NCBI GenBank assembly: GCA_947173495.1
Contig: CAMWFQ010000004.1
Location: forward strand, 155,672 to 219,671
Direction of reading: 5' to 3'
Length of the DNA: 64,000 nucleotides
Origin: an uncultured Lachnospiraceae bacterium
GTDB taxonomy: Bacteria > Bacillota > Clostridia > Lachnospirales > Lachnospiraceae
Of the stretch, positions 45,165 through 53,607 are shown piece by piece. The notes under the pieces are model-generated. The model saw only the letters and a list, made by a program, of their open reading frames with translations. It was not told where the DNA came from and ran no database searches. The position numbers and the translations under genes are program-made. The first letter of the stretch is position 1, and every line of letters begins with the position of its first letter.

Positions 45165-46163
45165 ATGGAAAAAAGGCAAAATGTAACATTAAACTGTTGG
45201 AAATTGATTGCAGCATTATTAATAATGGGACATCATGCAGCTCAAATAGGTCAGAAAGGAGATTATGTTTTTCATGGGGCTTATGTATATACAGAATTTT
45301 TCTTTATGGTATCTGGATACTTTTTCATCAAATCATTAGAAGAAGGTAAAACGAGGGGAATTATGGATTATGCTAAAAAAGTATGGCTGAAATTATTCCC
45401 ATATACTGCCATAGTGATTTCAATATATTATTTTATGATAGGATTATTATCAGGTTCGGTGAAACAATGTTTAAAAATCTGGATTTTATGGCCATTGGAA
45501 ATCTTCTATTTAAATGAACTTCATATTGCATTCCCACAACTCGGACAGTTGTGGTATGTAGCAGCAATGCTTTTTGTAATTCCTTTTATTTCCTGGCTTT
45601 TTTTGAAAGACAGGGAGTTATTTAAAATATTCATTTGGATGGTTCCTGTTATTTGGTATGGTTATTGCTATACAACATGGGGACAGTTAGGACATCGTGG
45701 AGTATTTATTGACTTGATTAGAGCACTGTCTAATCTGTTATTGGGGGGGGTGGCTTATTATATTTCAAATAGAATTTCGGACTGTAAATGTATTGGAAGA
45801 CACAAGTGGATAGGGACAGTGATTGGCTGGGGAGCCTTTATTATTACGATAGTACTTACATACAAGCATTATTGGACAGAATACGATATATATTGTATAT
45901 TCTATTTTTTGGCCGCATTAATATTTGTGCAGTCAAAATCATTCGTAGATATCAAATACGGTAAATTAAATATGTTATCCGGTTTGAGTATGAGTATATA
46001 TGTAACACATATTCCAGTTGGAAGATTAGTTCAGAGATTTTCGCCAAGTACAGTAACAGTTGCGCAGAAGTATATTTTATATTATTTCATAACCATTATA
46101 TGTGCAATAGTATTATTAATATCTGTGGAATATATTAAGGGCTTAAATATAAAAATTAGTTGA
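45165..46163 (+). CDS. Acyltransferase-3 family O-acyltransferase with G8 tract
   Basis: A 332-residue integral membrane protein with about ten helices. The N-terminal family pattern is present: LIMGHHAA with the conserved His pair and FFFMVSGYFF. Such proteins O-acetylate surface sugars. Codons near residue 195 (LLGGV) are written as eight consecutive G (45743-45750), and in this sequence the frame stays open. A gain or loss of one G would truncate the protein. Confidence 0.82.
   Translation: MEKRQNVTLNCWKLIAALLIMGHHAAQIGQKGDYVFHGAYVYTEFFFMVSGYFFIKSLEEGKTRGIMDYAKKVWLKLFPYTAIVISIYYFMIGLLSGSVKQCLKIWILWPLEIFYLNELHIAFPQLGQLWYVAAMLFVIPFISWLFLKDRELFKIFIWMVPVIWYGYCYTTWGQLGHRGVFIDLIRALSNLLLGGVAYYISNRISDCKCIGRHKWIGTVIGWGAFIITIVLTYKHYWTEYDIYCIFYFLAALIFVQSKSFVDIKYGKLNMLSGLSMSIYVTHIPVGRLVQRFSPSTVTVAQKYILYYFITIICAIVLLISVEYIKGLNIKIS
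45743..45750 (+). repeat. Homopolymer G8 tract inside an acyltransferase gene (in frame)
   Basis: Eight G in a gene of low GC content, at the Gly-Gly of NLLLGGVAYY. Such runs slip during replication. A second G8 run lies at 51411 in a gene of the same family. Confidence 0.85.
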
Positions 46164-46182
46164 TGAAAGGTTGGATATTATT

Positions 46183-47211
46183 ATGCGTGTATTTGAAGTT
46201 GGAGGAAGAAAGATTGGTAATGGATGCCCTGTGTTTATTATTGCAGAGGGGTGCGATAACCATATGGGAAACCTGGATGTTGCAAAAGAAATGTGTAAGC
46301 AGGCAAAATTAGCGGGAGCTGATTGTATCAAATTTCAGCATCATTTACCGGATGAGGAAATGTTGAAAGATGTTCCAATGACATCCAATTTTGATATTCC
46401 ATTATATGATTTCCTTAAACTCCATGCATTAACGTTGGATCAGCATGTAGAACTAATGAAATACTGTAAGGAAATTGGCATTCAGTATTTATGCACGCCA
46501 TTTAGTTTGAAAGCAGCTTATGAACTGAATGAAATAGGTGTTGATGCATTCAAAATAGGATCTGGAGAGATGACGGATATTCCAACACTGATAAAGATTG
46601 CTCAAATAGGAAAACCAATGATAATTTCTACAGGGATGTCTACATTAGATGAAATTCAAAGAACATATGAGGCATTACTTCCGTTTGAGACTCCCATAGC
46701 ATTTATGAATTGCCTGTCTGAATATCCTCCGAAGTATGAAGATGTAAATTTGAACGTTATTGGCAAGATGAGAGAGAGATTCCCGAAAGCAATGATAGGG
46801 CATTCTGACCATACACCGGATTTATATACGTGTTATGCGGCAGTCACCCTGGGTGCAACTATAATAGAAAAGCATGTTATCTTGTCAAAGCAGACGCCTG
46901 GACCAGATCAAACGGTATCGATAGACTTCCACGATTTGTACAATTTAGTTGATGGAATCCGAAAAGTAGAAGTTGCGCTGGGAGCGGATAAAGTCGTACA
47001 CGATAATGAAAAAGGAATTCGGGAGTGGGCATTTAGAAGTATTGTGTCGCGTTGCTCTATAAAAAAGGGACAAGTTATTGAAGCAGATATGGTTTGGTCT
47101 AAAAGACCTGGAACAGGAATTCCTTCGTACAAAATGAATGAAATAATAGGCAAAGTCGCAACATGTGATATTGAGGAGAATGTGTTGCTTAAATATTCGG
47201 ATTTCGAGTAA
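46183..47211 (+). CDS. neuB: N-acetylneuraminate (sialic acid) synthase
   Basis: Condenses ManNAc with phosphoenolpyruvate to make Neu5Ac or a related nonulosonic acid. A 342-residue protein with a NeuB TIM barrel (IKFQHHLPDEEM, YLCTPFS, KIGSGEMTD, IGHSDHT) and a C-terminal SAF antifreeze-like domain (about 285-342). ATG 46183 opens directly on the family N-terminus; an upstream in-frame TTG abuts GAAAGG without spacing. NeuC, a CBS protein and NeuA follow. Confidence 0.93.
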   Translation: MRVFEVGGRKIGNGCPVFIIAEGCDNHMGNLDVAKEMCKQAKLAGADCIKFQHHLPDEEMLKDVPMTSNFDIPLYDFLKLHALTLDQHVELMKYCKEIGIQYLCTPFSLKAAYELNEIGVDAFKIGSGEMTDIPTLIKIAQIGKPMIISTGMSTLDEIQRTYEALLPFETPIAFMNCLSEYPPKYEDVNLNVIGKMRERFPKAMIGHSDHTPDLYTCYAAVTLGATIIEKHVILSKQTPGPDQTVSIDFHDLYNLVDGIRKVEVALGADKVVHDNEKGIREWAFRSIVSRCSIKKGQVIEADMVWSKRPGTGIPSYKMNEIIGKVATCDIEENVLLKYSDFE

Positions 47212-47236
47212 AGAAACCATTGAGAGGAAAAGTACT

Positions 47237-48379
47237 ATGAAGAAGATAATGATTTTGACCGGTTCAAGGGGGGAGTGGGGATATATAAGACCCATTATGA
47301 GACTGGCAAAAGAAAGGGATGACATTCAAATTGTATTGGTGGTTACAAACATGCATCTTTTGGAGTCATTTGGCAGCTCTTATAGAGAAATAGAAGATGA
47401 GGGTTTTAAAATAGATTATAAGCTTCATATGTCGCTAGACGGATACAATCATTATACACATGCCAAATCGTTAGGCATATGTCTATTGAGCTTACCAGAC
47501 ATTATCGATACGGAAAAGCCTGACTGGATTTTACTTGCAGGTGATCGGGGTGAACAGCTGACAGGTGCGATTGCAGCGGCATACACATATACTCCGGTTG
47601 CACATATTCAGGCGGGTGAGTTATCAGGAAATATAGATGGTATGGCACGGCATGCGATTGGAAAATTTGTCCATATGCATTTTGCAGCAAATAAAGATGC
47701 GGCCAATAGATTAATTAGATTAGGTGAAGAAGAATTTAGGATATTTAATGTTGGAGCACCTCAGATTGATGAATTAGTACAAGCTAAATATACTGTACTC
47801 AGCGACTTGGAAGAAAAATTTTCAATAAATCTAACGAATGGGTTTATATTAGCGGTAATGCACCCTGTGACGGAAGAAGCAAGTAAAGCGGGAGAACAAG
47901 CTGAGATTTTTGTTCAAGCACTGAATTTTTTTGAAGAAACAAAAATTGTCATTTTACCTAATAATGATGCGGGATCAAATCTGGTAAAGGATACTATACT
48001 TAATTCTAAATGTGGAGAGTACCATTTCTATTCAAACTTAAAAAGAGAAGATTATCTGGGGCTATTAAAAAATTCAAAATGTATTGTAGGTAATTCCAGT
48101 TCAGGGCTATTAGAAGCACCGACATTCAAAGTACCGGCTGTAAATATTGGCAGAAGGCAAAACCTTAGATTCAGAGGTATAAATGTAATTGATGTTGATT
48201 TTAAGGTTGATGATATTATAAAAGCTATTAATAAAGCTATGTCTGCTGATTTCAGAAATTATTTGATAGAAAAATGTGAAAATCCATATGGAGATGGACA
48301 TTCTTCTGAAAGAATTCTTGATTTGTTGATGAATACAAAGGTAGATGAAAAATGGTTAGTTAAAAAGCTCACATATTAA
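47237..48379 (+). CDS. neuC: UDP-GlcNAc 2-epimerase (hydrolysing)
   Basis: Makes ManNAc from UDP-GlcNAc, the first step of bacterial sialic acid synthesis. A 380-residue GT-B-like enzyme; the N-terminus ILTGSRGEWGYIRP matches the family, with LLAGDRGEQ, HIQAGELSGNIDG and the C-terminal SSSGLLEAP. ATG 47237 follows GAGAGGAAA by 7 bases. No legB/legC homologues for legionaminic acid are in the window, so Neu5Ac is the simplest product. Confidence 0.9.
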   Translation: MKKIMILTGSRGEWGYIRPIMRLAKERDDIQIVLVVTNMHLLESFGSSYREIEDEGFKIDYKLHMSLDGYNHYTHAKSLGICLLSLPDIIDTEKPDWILLAGDRGEQLTGAIAAAYTYTPVAHIQAGELSGNIDGMARHAIGKFVHMHFAANKDAANRLIRLGEEEFRIFNVGAPQIDELVQAKYTVLSDLEEKFSINLTNGFILAVMHPVTEEASKAGEQAEIFVQALNFFEETKIVILPNNDAGSNLVKDTILNSKCGEYHFYSNLKREDYLGLLKNSKCIVGNSSSGLLEAPTFKVPAVNIGRRQNLRFRGINVIDVDFKVDDIIKAINKAMSADFRNYLIEKCENPYGDGHSSERILDLLMNTKVDEKWLVKKLTY

Positions 48380-48392
48380 GTAGGAGGTGTTT

Positions 48393-48749
48393 ATGAATAA
48401 ACATTGTGTTTTGAAAACCTACACAATTAAGGAAACTATTGACAAAATCGATGCTTCTCAGGATAGAGTCGCTTTGGTCGTGAATGATAAAAACAGAATA
48501 ATTGGAGTAGTAAGCCAAGGAGATATTATCAGAGCTCTTAGTGCCGGTAGAAATATTTATTCACGGGTGGAAGGTATTATTCAATCAGGCTTTTTGTATT
48601 TAAAAGAAAGAAATATGGAGAAAGCTTATGAAATATTCAGAAAGAGGAAAATAACTCTTTTACCGATAATAACTGAAAATTTTGAATTAAAAAGTGTTAT
48701 TACATTAACAGATATTTATGATTATCTGGAAGGAAAAGCTGATGAATAA
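48393..48749 (+). CDS. Stand-alone CBS-pair protein
   Basis: A 118-residue protein made only of two CBS motifs (VVNDKNRIIGVVSQGDIIRAL and LLPIITENFELKSVITLTDI). CBS pairs bind adenine nucleotides. In legionaminic acid loci a CBS pair is fused to a sugar nucleotidyltransferase (PtmE type); here the nucleotidyltransferase part is missing. The stop codon overlaps the neuA start by 8 bases, so a link with NeuA is likely. AGGAGG precedes the ATG. Confidence 0.85.
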   Translation: MNKHCVLKTYTIKETIDKIDASQDRVALVVNDKNRIIGVVSQGDIIRALSAGRNIYSRVEGIIQSGFLYLKERNMEKAYEIFRKRKITLLPIITENFELKSVITLTDIYDYLEGKADE

Positions 48750-49437
48750 GTTAATTGTTATTCCTGCAAGAGGGGGATCGAAAGGTATACCTAAAAAGAA
48801 TATATATCCACTGAATGGTAAACCATTGCTAGAGTATACTTTGGAAATGGTAACAAAGGTGCATTTAGGGAGCGTAGATGTGGTTGTAAGTACAGATGCA
48901 GAGGATATAAAGGACTTGGCACTTAATTATGAAGGAATTTTTGTAGTTGACCGTCCAGCTATATTAGCTGAGGATAGGGCAACTACTGAAGATACTTTAA
49001 TTCATGCTATAGATTTTATGGAGAAAAAAACACAAAAAAAGTATGAAGCAGTTATTACTCTTCAACCCACATCTCCGCTACGAAAGAAAGAGACTTTAGT
49101 GGCTTTTATAGAGGAATATGAAAGAACATTACTTAAATATGATGCGTTATTGTCACTTTCGGAGGATAGAACTGATTTCTGGGTGCGTAACAATGAGGGA
49201 GAATTTGGAAGACTTTATCCTAATGCACCAAGGAGACGCCAGGAACGAGAACCACTGTATAAGGAGAATAGCGCTTATTATATTACCAATATAGAGTCAT
49301 TACGCGAGACACATTCGGTATTAGGTAAGAAGGCAGGTGGGTTTATTATATCAGAGACAGAAGGTATTGATATAAATGAATTTATTGATTTGAAGATCGC
49401 AGAAGTTATCTTGAATGATTATAAAATAAAAAAATAA
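48742..49437 (+). CDS. neuA: CMP-N-acylneuraminate cytidylyltransferase
   Basis: Activates sialic acid as CMP-sialic acid for the two sialyltransferase-like enzymes. A 231-residue protein with the CTP-binding motif IPARGGSKGIPKKN, then RPAILAEDRATTEDT and LQPTSPLR. Standard length for the catalytic domain alone. The start at 48742 lies in the end of the CBS gene and has AAGGA 7 bases upstream. Confidence 0.93.
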   Translation: MNKLIVIPARGGSKGIPKKNIYPLNGKPLLEYTLEMVTKVHLGSVDVVVSTDAEDIKDLALNYEGIFVVDRPAILAEDRATTEDTLIHAIDFMEKKTQKKYEAVITLQPTSPLRKKETLVAFIEEYERTLLKYDALLSLSEDRTDFWVRNNEGEFGRLYPNAPRRRQEREPLYKENSAYYITNIESLRETHSVLGKKAGGFIISETEGIDINEFIDLKIAEVILNDYKIKK

Positions 49438-49454
49438 TTTTTGGGTGAAAAAAC

Positions 49455-50393
49455 ATGTACTTAATCATGTATCATTACATAAGGAAAATTAAAGAAAGTC
49501 GCTATCCACAGATAAAAGGATTGGAATTAGCTTATTTTAAGGAACAGATTAATTTCTTTAAGAAGAATGGATTTCAATTTGTTTCTCTGAAAGACGTAAT
49601 TGAGATTAAAAATCTTAATGAAAAAAGTGTATTACTGACATTTGATGATGGATATGTGGATCATTATCTGAATGTTTTTCCCATTTTGGAACAGAGTGGA
49701 ATTACCGGTGTGTTTTCAATGCCTGGGAAGATATTAAGGGAAAAGAAAGCCCTTGATGTAAATAAGATCCACTTTATTTTGGCAAGTACAAATATCATAC
49801 AGCTTCGTGAGGAGCTGTTTAAGCGTTTGGATTATTATCGGGGAAATGAGTTCACATACCCTTCCAACGAGGAGCTTTATAGTAAACTGGCTATAGCCAA
49901 TCGCTTCGATCATAAAGATACGATTTTTGTTAAGCGTATTTTGCAGGTAGAACTTCCGGAGAAGTTGCGCAATCTTATAACAGAAGAATTATTCAAAGAG
50001 TTTGTAACTGGTAATGAGGCAGCGTTTGTAGATGAACTATATATGAACATGGATCAGATTAAGACAATGCAGCGTCATGGCATGGAATTTGGTATCCACG
50101 GATATGATCATTACTGGATGAATCACTTAACGGAGCGGAAACTGACAGAGGATTTATCAAATGCATTGAATGTATTTGAAGGTGTGATCAATCCGCAGGA
50201 TTGGTGTTGCTGTTATCCCTACGGATCTTATAGCGATACTGTTATCCGGGTTGCGAAACGATTAGGTGCGACTTCCGGGTTGGCAACAGATGTAGCGATC
50301 TATCATCCACAAGTGGATGATAGATATAAAATGCCGAGACTTGATACAAATGATTTCCCGCCTAAAAGTGAAAATTATGCTAAATTTAAATAA
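49455..50393 (+). CDS. Polysaccharide deacetylase (NodB-type)
   Basis: A 312-residue protein. The catalytic/metal motif TFDDGY is at residues 60-65, the His motif lies in IHGYDHYWMNH, and CYPYGSYSD follows. No signal peptide is visible, so it may act on a cytoplasmic precursor rather than exported polymer. NodB-like enzymes also occur in some nonulosonic acid loci. The exact substrate is unknown. Confidence 0.8.
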   Translation: MYLIMYHYIRKIKESRYPQIKGLELAYFKEQINFFKKNGFQFVSLKDVIEIKNLNEKSVLLTFDDGYVDHYLNVFPILEQSGITGVFSMPGKILREKKALDVNKIHFILASTNIIQLREELFKRLDYYRGNEFTYPSNEELYSKLAIANRFDHKDTIFVKRILQVELPEKLRNLITEELFKEFVTGNEAAFVDELYMNMDQIKTMQRHGMEFGIHGYDHYWMNHLTERKLTEDLSNALNVFEGVINPQDWCCCYPYGSYSDTVIRVAKRLGATSGLATDVAIYHPQVDDRYKMPRLDTNDFPPKSENYAKFK

Positions 50394-50448
50394 GATTCTT
50401 TAAATGAGATTCCTATACGTTGAATAGTTAAAATGGAGTTATTCTGAA

Positions 50449-51168
50449 GTGGTTCAATTAATTATTTTAGGATATGCTGGAAGCGAATCAGCCAACTTTA
50501 ATATAATGCTTCCGCATTTGAATTCAGATATTATCCTTTCCGCTGTCGAATATAAGGGCAGAGGAAGACGAAGGAAAGAAGCCTACTATGAATGCTGCAG
50601 AGAGATGACAGAAGATATTGCGGAGCAAATCCGGAAAATTAGAATATATGAGTATCCTTATGCAATTCTCGGCTACAGTATGGGGGCACAAAATGTATAT
50701 GAATTATTTGCCCGGGGGTTAGTAAGCGAAATGCCGATGTGCATATTTATAGCAGCCCACGAACCGCCCGACACAGCCTGCACTGGAAAGAACTTCTTCC
50801 TGCATGATAATGACAGATTCCTGGAAGATATGAAGATTTATGGAGGTTTGGATGAACAGCTTCTGCAAGATTCCCGGTTTGCTGAGATTTATATGACACG
50901 AATGCGGGCAGACTTTAAGATGCTTTGGGAGTATTGTTTTGGCGGGACATATTACCGTTTTCATTCTAAATTGATCGTCTTTTATTGTGAACAGGATACA
51001 CCGTTTAAACTGATTCACGGCTGGCAAAATTTCTCGGCAAAGGAGATTAGATTTTATGAACTTGGTTATAGCCACTTCTTTTATAAAACGGATACGGAGA
51101 AATTTTGCGGGATAATAGAAAAGGAATTGCAGGAGACAGAAAGGGAGCTGCTATCAAATGGATCATAG
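50449..51168 (+). CDS. Type II thioesterase-like alpha/beta hydrolase
   Basis: A 239-residue protein with the nucleophile motif GYSMG (Ser77), an Asp in EQDTPF and a His in GYSHFF. The family releases wrong acyl groups from carrier proteins in assembly lines. It supports the view that the ACP of this locus carries an acyl intermediate. GTG start with GGAG 10 bases upstream. It overlaps the next gene by 11 bases. Confidence 0.75.
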   Translation: MVQLIILGYAGSESANFNIMLPHLNSDIILSAVEYKGRGRRRKEAYYECCREMTEDIAEQIRKIRIYEYPYAILGYSMGAQNVYELFARGLVSEMPMCIFIAAHEPPDTACTGKNFFLHDNDRFLEDMKIYGGLDEQLLQDSRFAEIYMTRMRADFKMLWEYCFGGTYYRFHSKLIVFYCEQDTPFKLIHGWQNFSAKEIRFYELGYSHFFYKTDTEKFCGIIEKELQETERELLSNGS

Positions 51169-52239
51169 ACCGGATGCGTTACTCTCAAATAATTTGTTAT
51201 CGACAAGCCTTATTAAGGCGTTTGCCATATTGTTGATAATTATAAATCATACCCTTATTTTTTCTGTGCCTGCAGAGCAATTAGGATCGGTAAATAAACA
51301 TTATTTTCTGCCTTTTTGGCTATATCAGGCCGTTTCGCTGTTTATAGTAGTCACAGGAATTCATTATACCCGATCAATTGAAAAAATGGTAAATGAAAGT
51401 AAAAAGAATTGGGGGGGGTATTTTCCTGGTATAACAAAAAGGTTTTTGCCAGGAAATTTCTAAGATTATGGATACCATATACGATCATGCAGTCGGTATG
51501 GCTTTTAGATTATATATGGATTAAAAATGGGACGGTTGGGAAGAAAACATTTTTTTACTATATATCTGGAGGGATGGGACCAGGCGGATATTATACACTG
51601 TGCATAATACAGATATTAGTGGTATTTCCAATATTATATTATCTGATAAAGAAATGTAATATCATAGGTCTGATATTCATAATTGCCGTCAATATATTAT
51701 ATGAAATGTTGGTTAAATATGGATGGGTGACAGCATCCTTTAACAGATTATGCTGTATAAGATTGTTTACAGGATTGGCATTTGGAATCATTATTTTTTT
51801 GTTTTTTGACAAAATCAAAGAAACGGCTATTCCGTGGATCTGGTTCATTGTTGGAGTTGGCGTATTAATATGGTACAGCTGGGGGGAGTATCATCTGCAG
51901 TTTGTATCATCTTGGGTGTCTTCATCCTTTGCCGTGATGCCATATTCTGCAGCGATTGTTTGGTTTATTATTGTAAAAGAAGAAAGGTTAAGAATACTAT
52001 ATCAGAAATATTTATTCGCTAATAGATTATTTGGAATGATGATGAAAATTGGCAAGTCTACCTATCATATATTTTTAGTACAGCAATTGTATTTTTGCTT
52101 AAATATATATGATAGAAAGGGCATAAGCTTATTGCAGGCATCAGTAATAGATGCATCTGTATGTGTTATATTTGGATATATGTTTTACTGGTGTTATACC
52201 AAATGTGAAATGGTTTTTAAACGCAAAATGAATGCCTAG
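51158..52239 (+). pseudogene. Acyltransferase-3 family gene, frameshifted at a G8 tract
   Basis: The first frame (51158-51463) gives the family N-terminus, with LLIIINHTL and LFIVVTGIHY, then goes out of frame at a run of eight G (51411-51418). The second frame (from 51409 to 52239) continues the family sequence (RKFLRLWIPY and later helices). One extra G, or two fewer, would join the frames into a protein of about 360 residues. The position of the shift exactly in the G-run suggests an 'off' phase-variable gene rather than simple decay. A sequencing error in the homopolymer is possible. Confidence 0.75.
51411..51418 (+). repeat. Homopolymer G8 tract at the frameshift point
   Basis: Eight G at Trp-Gly-Gly in the first reading frame. 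Nine or six G would restore a full-length acyltransferase. Confidence 0.85.
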
Positions 52240-52694
52240 CAGAAGGCATAGAATTTGATGAGAGGGAATGCCGATTTGTACGTTCAAAAGGATTAAGCGT
52301 GGAAAACTACTATATTGATTTGAAATGTGAAAACAGTCAAATCAACCGGATCATCAATCGTAATGATGTTGTTTCTTTCTTTAATGTGTTAGAGCATATG
52401 GAAGATCCCAAAAGATTTATTGATTATATATATAATAATATGCATGATAATGCAGTCATGGTATTTGAAGTTCCAAGACATCCGTCCATAGCATCATTTG
52501 CAAATATGACATATTGTAACATAATATACCGTCATATCACATCTCCGGGGCATCTGCAGGTGTTTAGTGAAAAATCTATTGCTATGTTGTTGCAGGATAA
52601 ATTAAATGACTTAAGCAATACGATCCAGCCGATATTTGATGAAGAGGGACTGGCAGACCAAATTTTGGTGGTTGCAATAAAGACCTGTACTTGA
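52221..52694 (+). pseudogene. Methyltransferase fragment (C-terminal part)
   Basis: A frame open from 52221 encodes the later half of a class I SAM-dependent methyltransferase: FFNVLEHMEDPKRFIDYI (the motif after SAM binding), MVFEVPRHPS and a final VVAIKT. The N-terminal SAM-binding Gly loop is missing and no suitable start exists, only GTG 52299 with no ribosome site. It abuts the acyltransferase end, so it looks like a remnant left by a deletion at the locus edge. Confidence 0.65.
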
Positions 52695-52731
52695 GGTGAA
52701 AATAAGTTTTAGCTTTGCCGGCAGGAAATGA

Positions 52732-52760
52732 TTGAAGAAGTGGAGGATGTTGGATATAAT
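52732..52760 (+). promoter_or_regulatory. Promoter TTGAAG-17-TATAAT
   Basis: TTGAAG (52732-52737) and a perfect TATAAT (52755-52760), 17 bases apart. It would transcribe the decayed nuclease gene downstream. Confidence 0.6.
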
Positions 52761-52849
52761 ATAAATAAGAAGTTTTGAAAGTCTGCAGATTGTCAAATAG
52801 TCAGGATAGCCGGAGAAGGAATGAGAAAACAAATATTAATCGGTACATC

Positions 52850-53362
52850 ATGAGAAGAGATTGGGATATCCAATAATTTTCTTTTGGGAAGGTCATGCAG
52901 CAGCCGGAATTATGTAAGGAATTACTGCAGAGAATACTTCCGGAATTAGTAATAGATCATAATATCTGTCATGAAGAACCTGGACTTTTGTTGGGAGATG
53001 ACGCGAGAAAAATATTTTTAAATACGGAGAGTGAACTTGATGATGTCAGTAAAGAACCGAGGGCGTTTCTGGATTATGTGGCAGGGGAAAAGCCCGATGA
53101 CAGTTTTGTAAAAAAATTGGAAGAAGCCGTGAAAGAAGCGAAAAAGAACAGAGAATGGAGGCATGAATATATGACATTATTAATGCGTGATCAGGAAAAT
53201 ATAGAAAAAGGGAGAGAACAGGGAATAGAACAGGGAATTTGGGGAATGGTATCCGCATTAAAAGATTTGGAAATCCCGGATATCACAATCGTGCAGAAGA
53301 TTCAGGAAAAATTTAAGTTTTCCAGAGAAGAAGCGGAAAGATATGTGAGATTTCATAATTAG
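52850..53362 (+). pseudogene. Decayed Rpn-family (PD-(D/E)XK) nuclease/transposase gene
   Basis: The frame from ATG 52850 reads MRRDWDIQ, then a stop (TAA 52874-52876), then FSFGKVMQQPELCKELLQRIL, the usual N-terminus of Rpn proteins. After about residue 40 it jumps to the family's C-terminal part (RKIFLNTESELDDVS, AFLDYVAG, REWRHEYMTL, the REQGIEQG repeat). The nuclease core is missing. An ORF of 155 residues remains from ATG 52895 but lacks the catalytic region. So there is one nonsense change and one internal deletion. Confidence 0.75.
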
Positions 53363-53365
53363 CAA

Positions 53366-53398
53366 GGGAGCTGCCTTTGACAGGGCAGCTTCTTTCTT
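53366..53398 (+). terminator. Intrinsic terminator
   Basis: AGCTGCC (53369-53375) pairs with GGCAGCT (53384-53390), followed by TCTTTCTTATG, where the next repeat block begins. Confidence 0.75.
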
Positions 53399-53570
53399 AT
53401 GCACACGGGCACCCAGAAGAAAAATGTCAGCAAAAGCTGACGGGTGCCCGGTGCACGAGTAGAGGGAAGAGACTCCTCTACTCGATTGTGCAGGCCCACA
53501 AAAGGAGGTTTGCCGCTAAAGCGGCGTGTGGGCCGCGCGCAAGTAGGGGAAAGTCCTCCCTGCTCGATTA
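53399..53570 (+). repeat. Nested-hairpin repeat, two tandem units
   Basis: Unit 1 (53399-53486): TGCAC and GGGCACCC pair with GGGTGCCC and GTGCA; inner hairpin GTCAGC-AAAA-GCTGAC; second hairpin CGAGTAGAGG / CCTCTACTCG. Unit 2 (53487-53570): GGCCCACA pairs with TGTGGGCC; inner hairpin GCCGC-TAAA-GCGGC; second hairpin AGTAGGGGA / TCCTCCCTGCT, imperfect. The stem sequences differ from the other blocks but remain complementary. Confidence 0.85.
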
Positions 53571-53607
53571 ATCAGTCAGCGAACAATCATATAAAAGGAA
53601 AAATACA

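Noticed and set aside
46183..49437. Legionaminic or pseudaminic acid pathway
   Set aside because: The dehydratase, aminotransferase and acetyltransferase genes specific to these acids (legB, legC and legH, or pseB, pseC and pseH) are not in the window; NeuC-NeuB-NeuA alone fits Neu5Ac. A pathway split to another place in the genome cannot be excluded.
53399..53570. Integron attC sites
   Set aside because: The folded palindromes recall attC, but no integrase, no cassette genes between units and no recognisable R boxes were seen.
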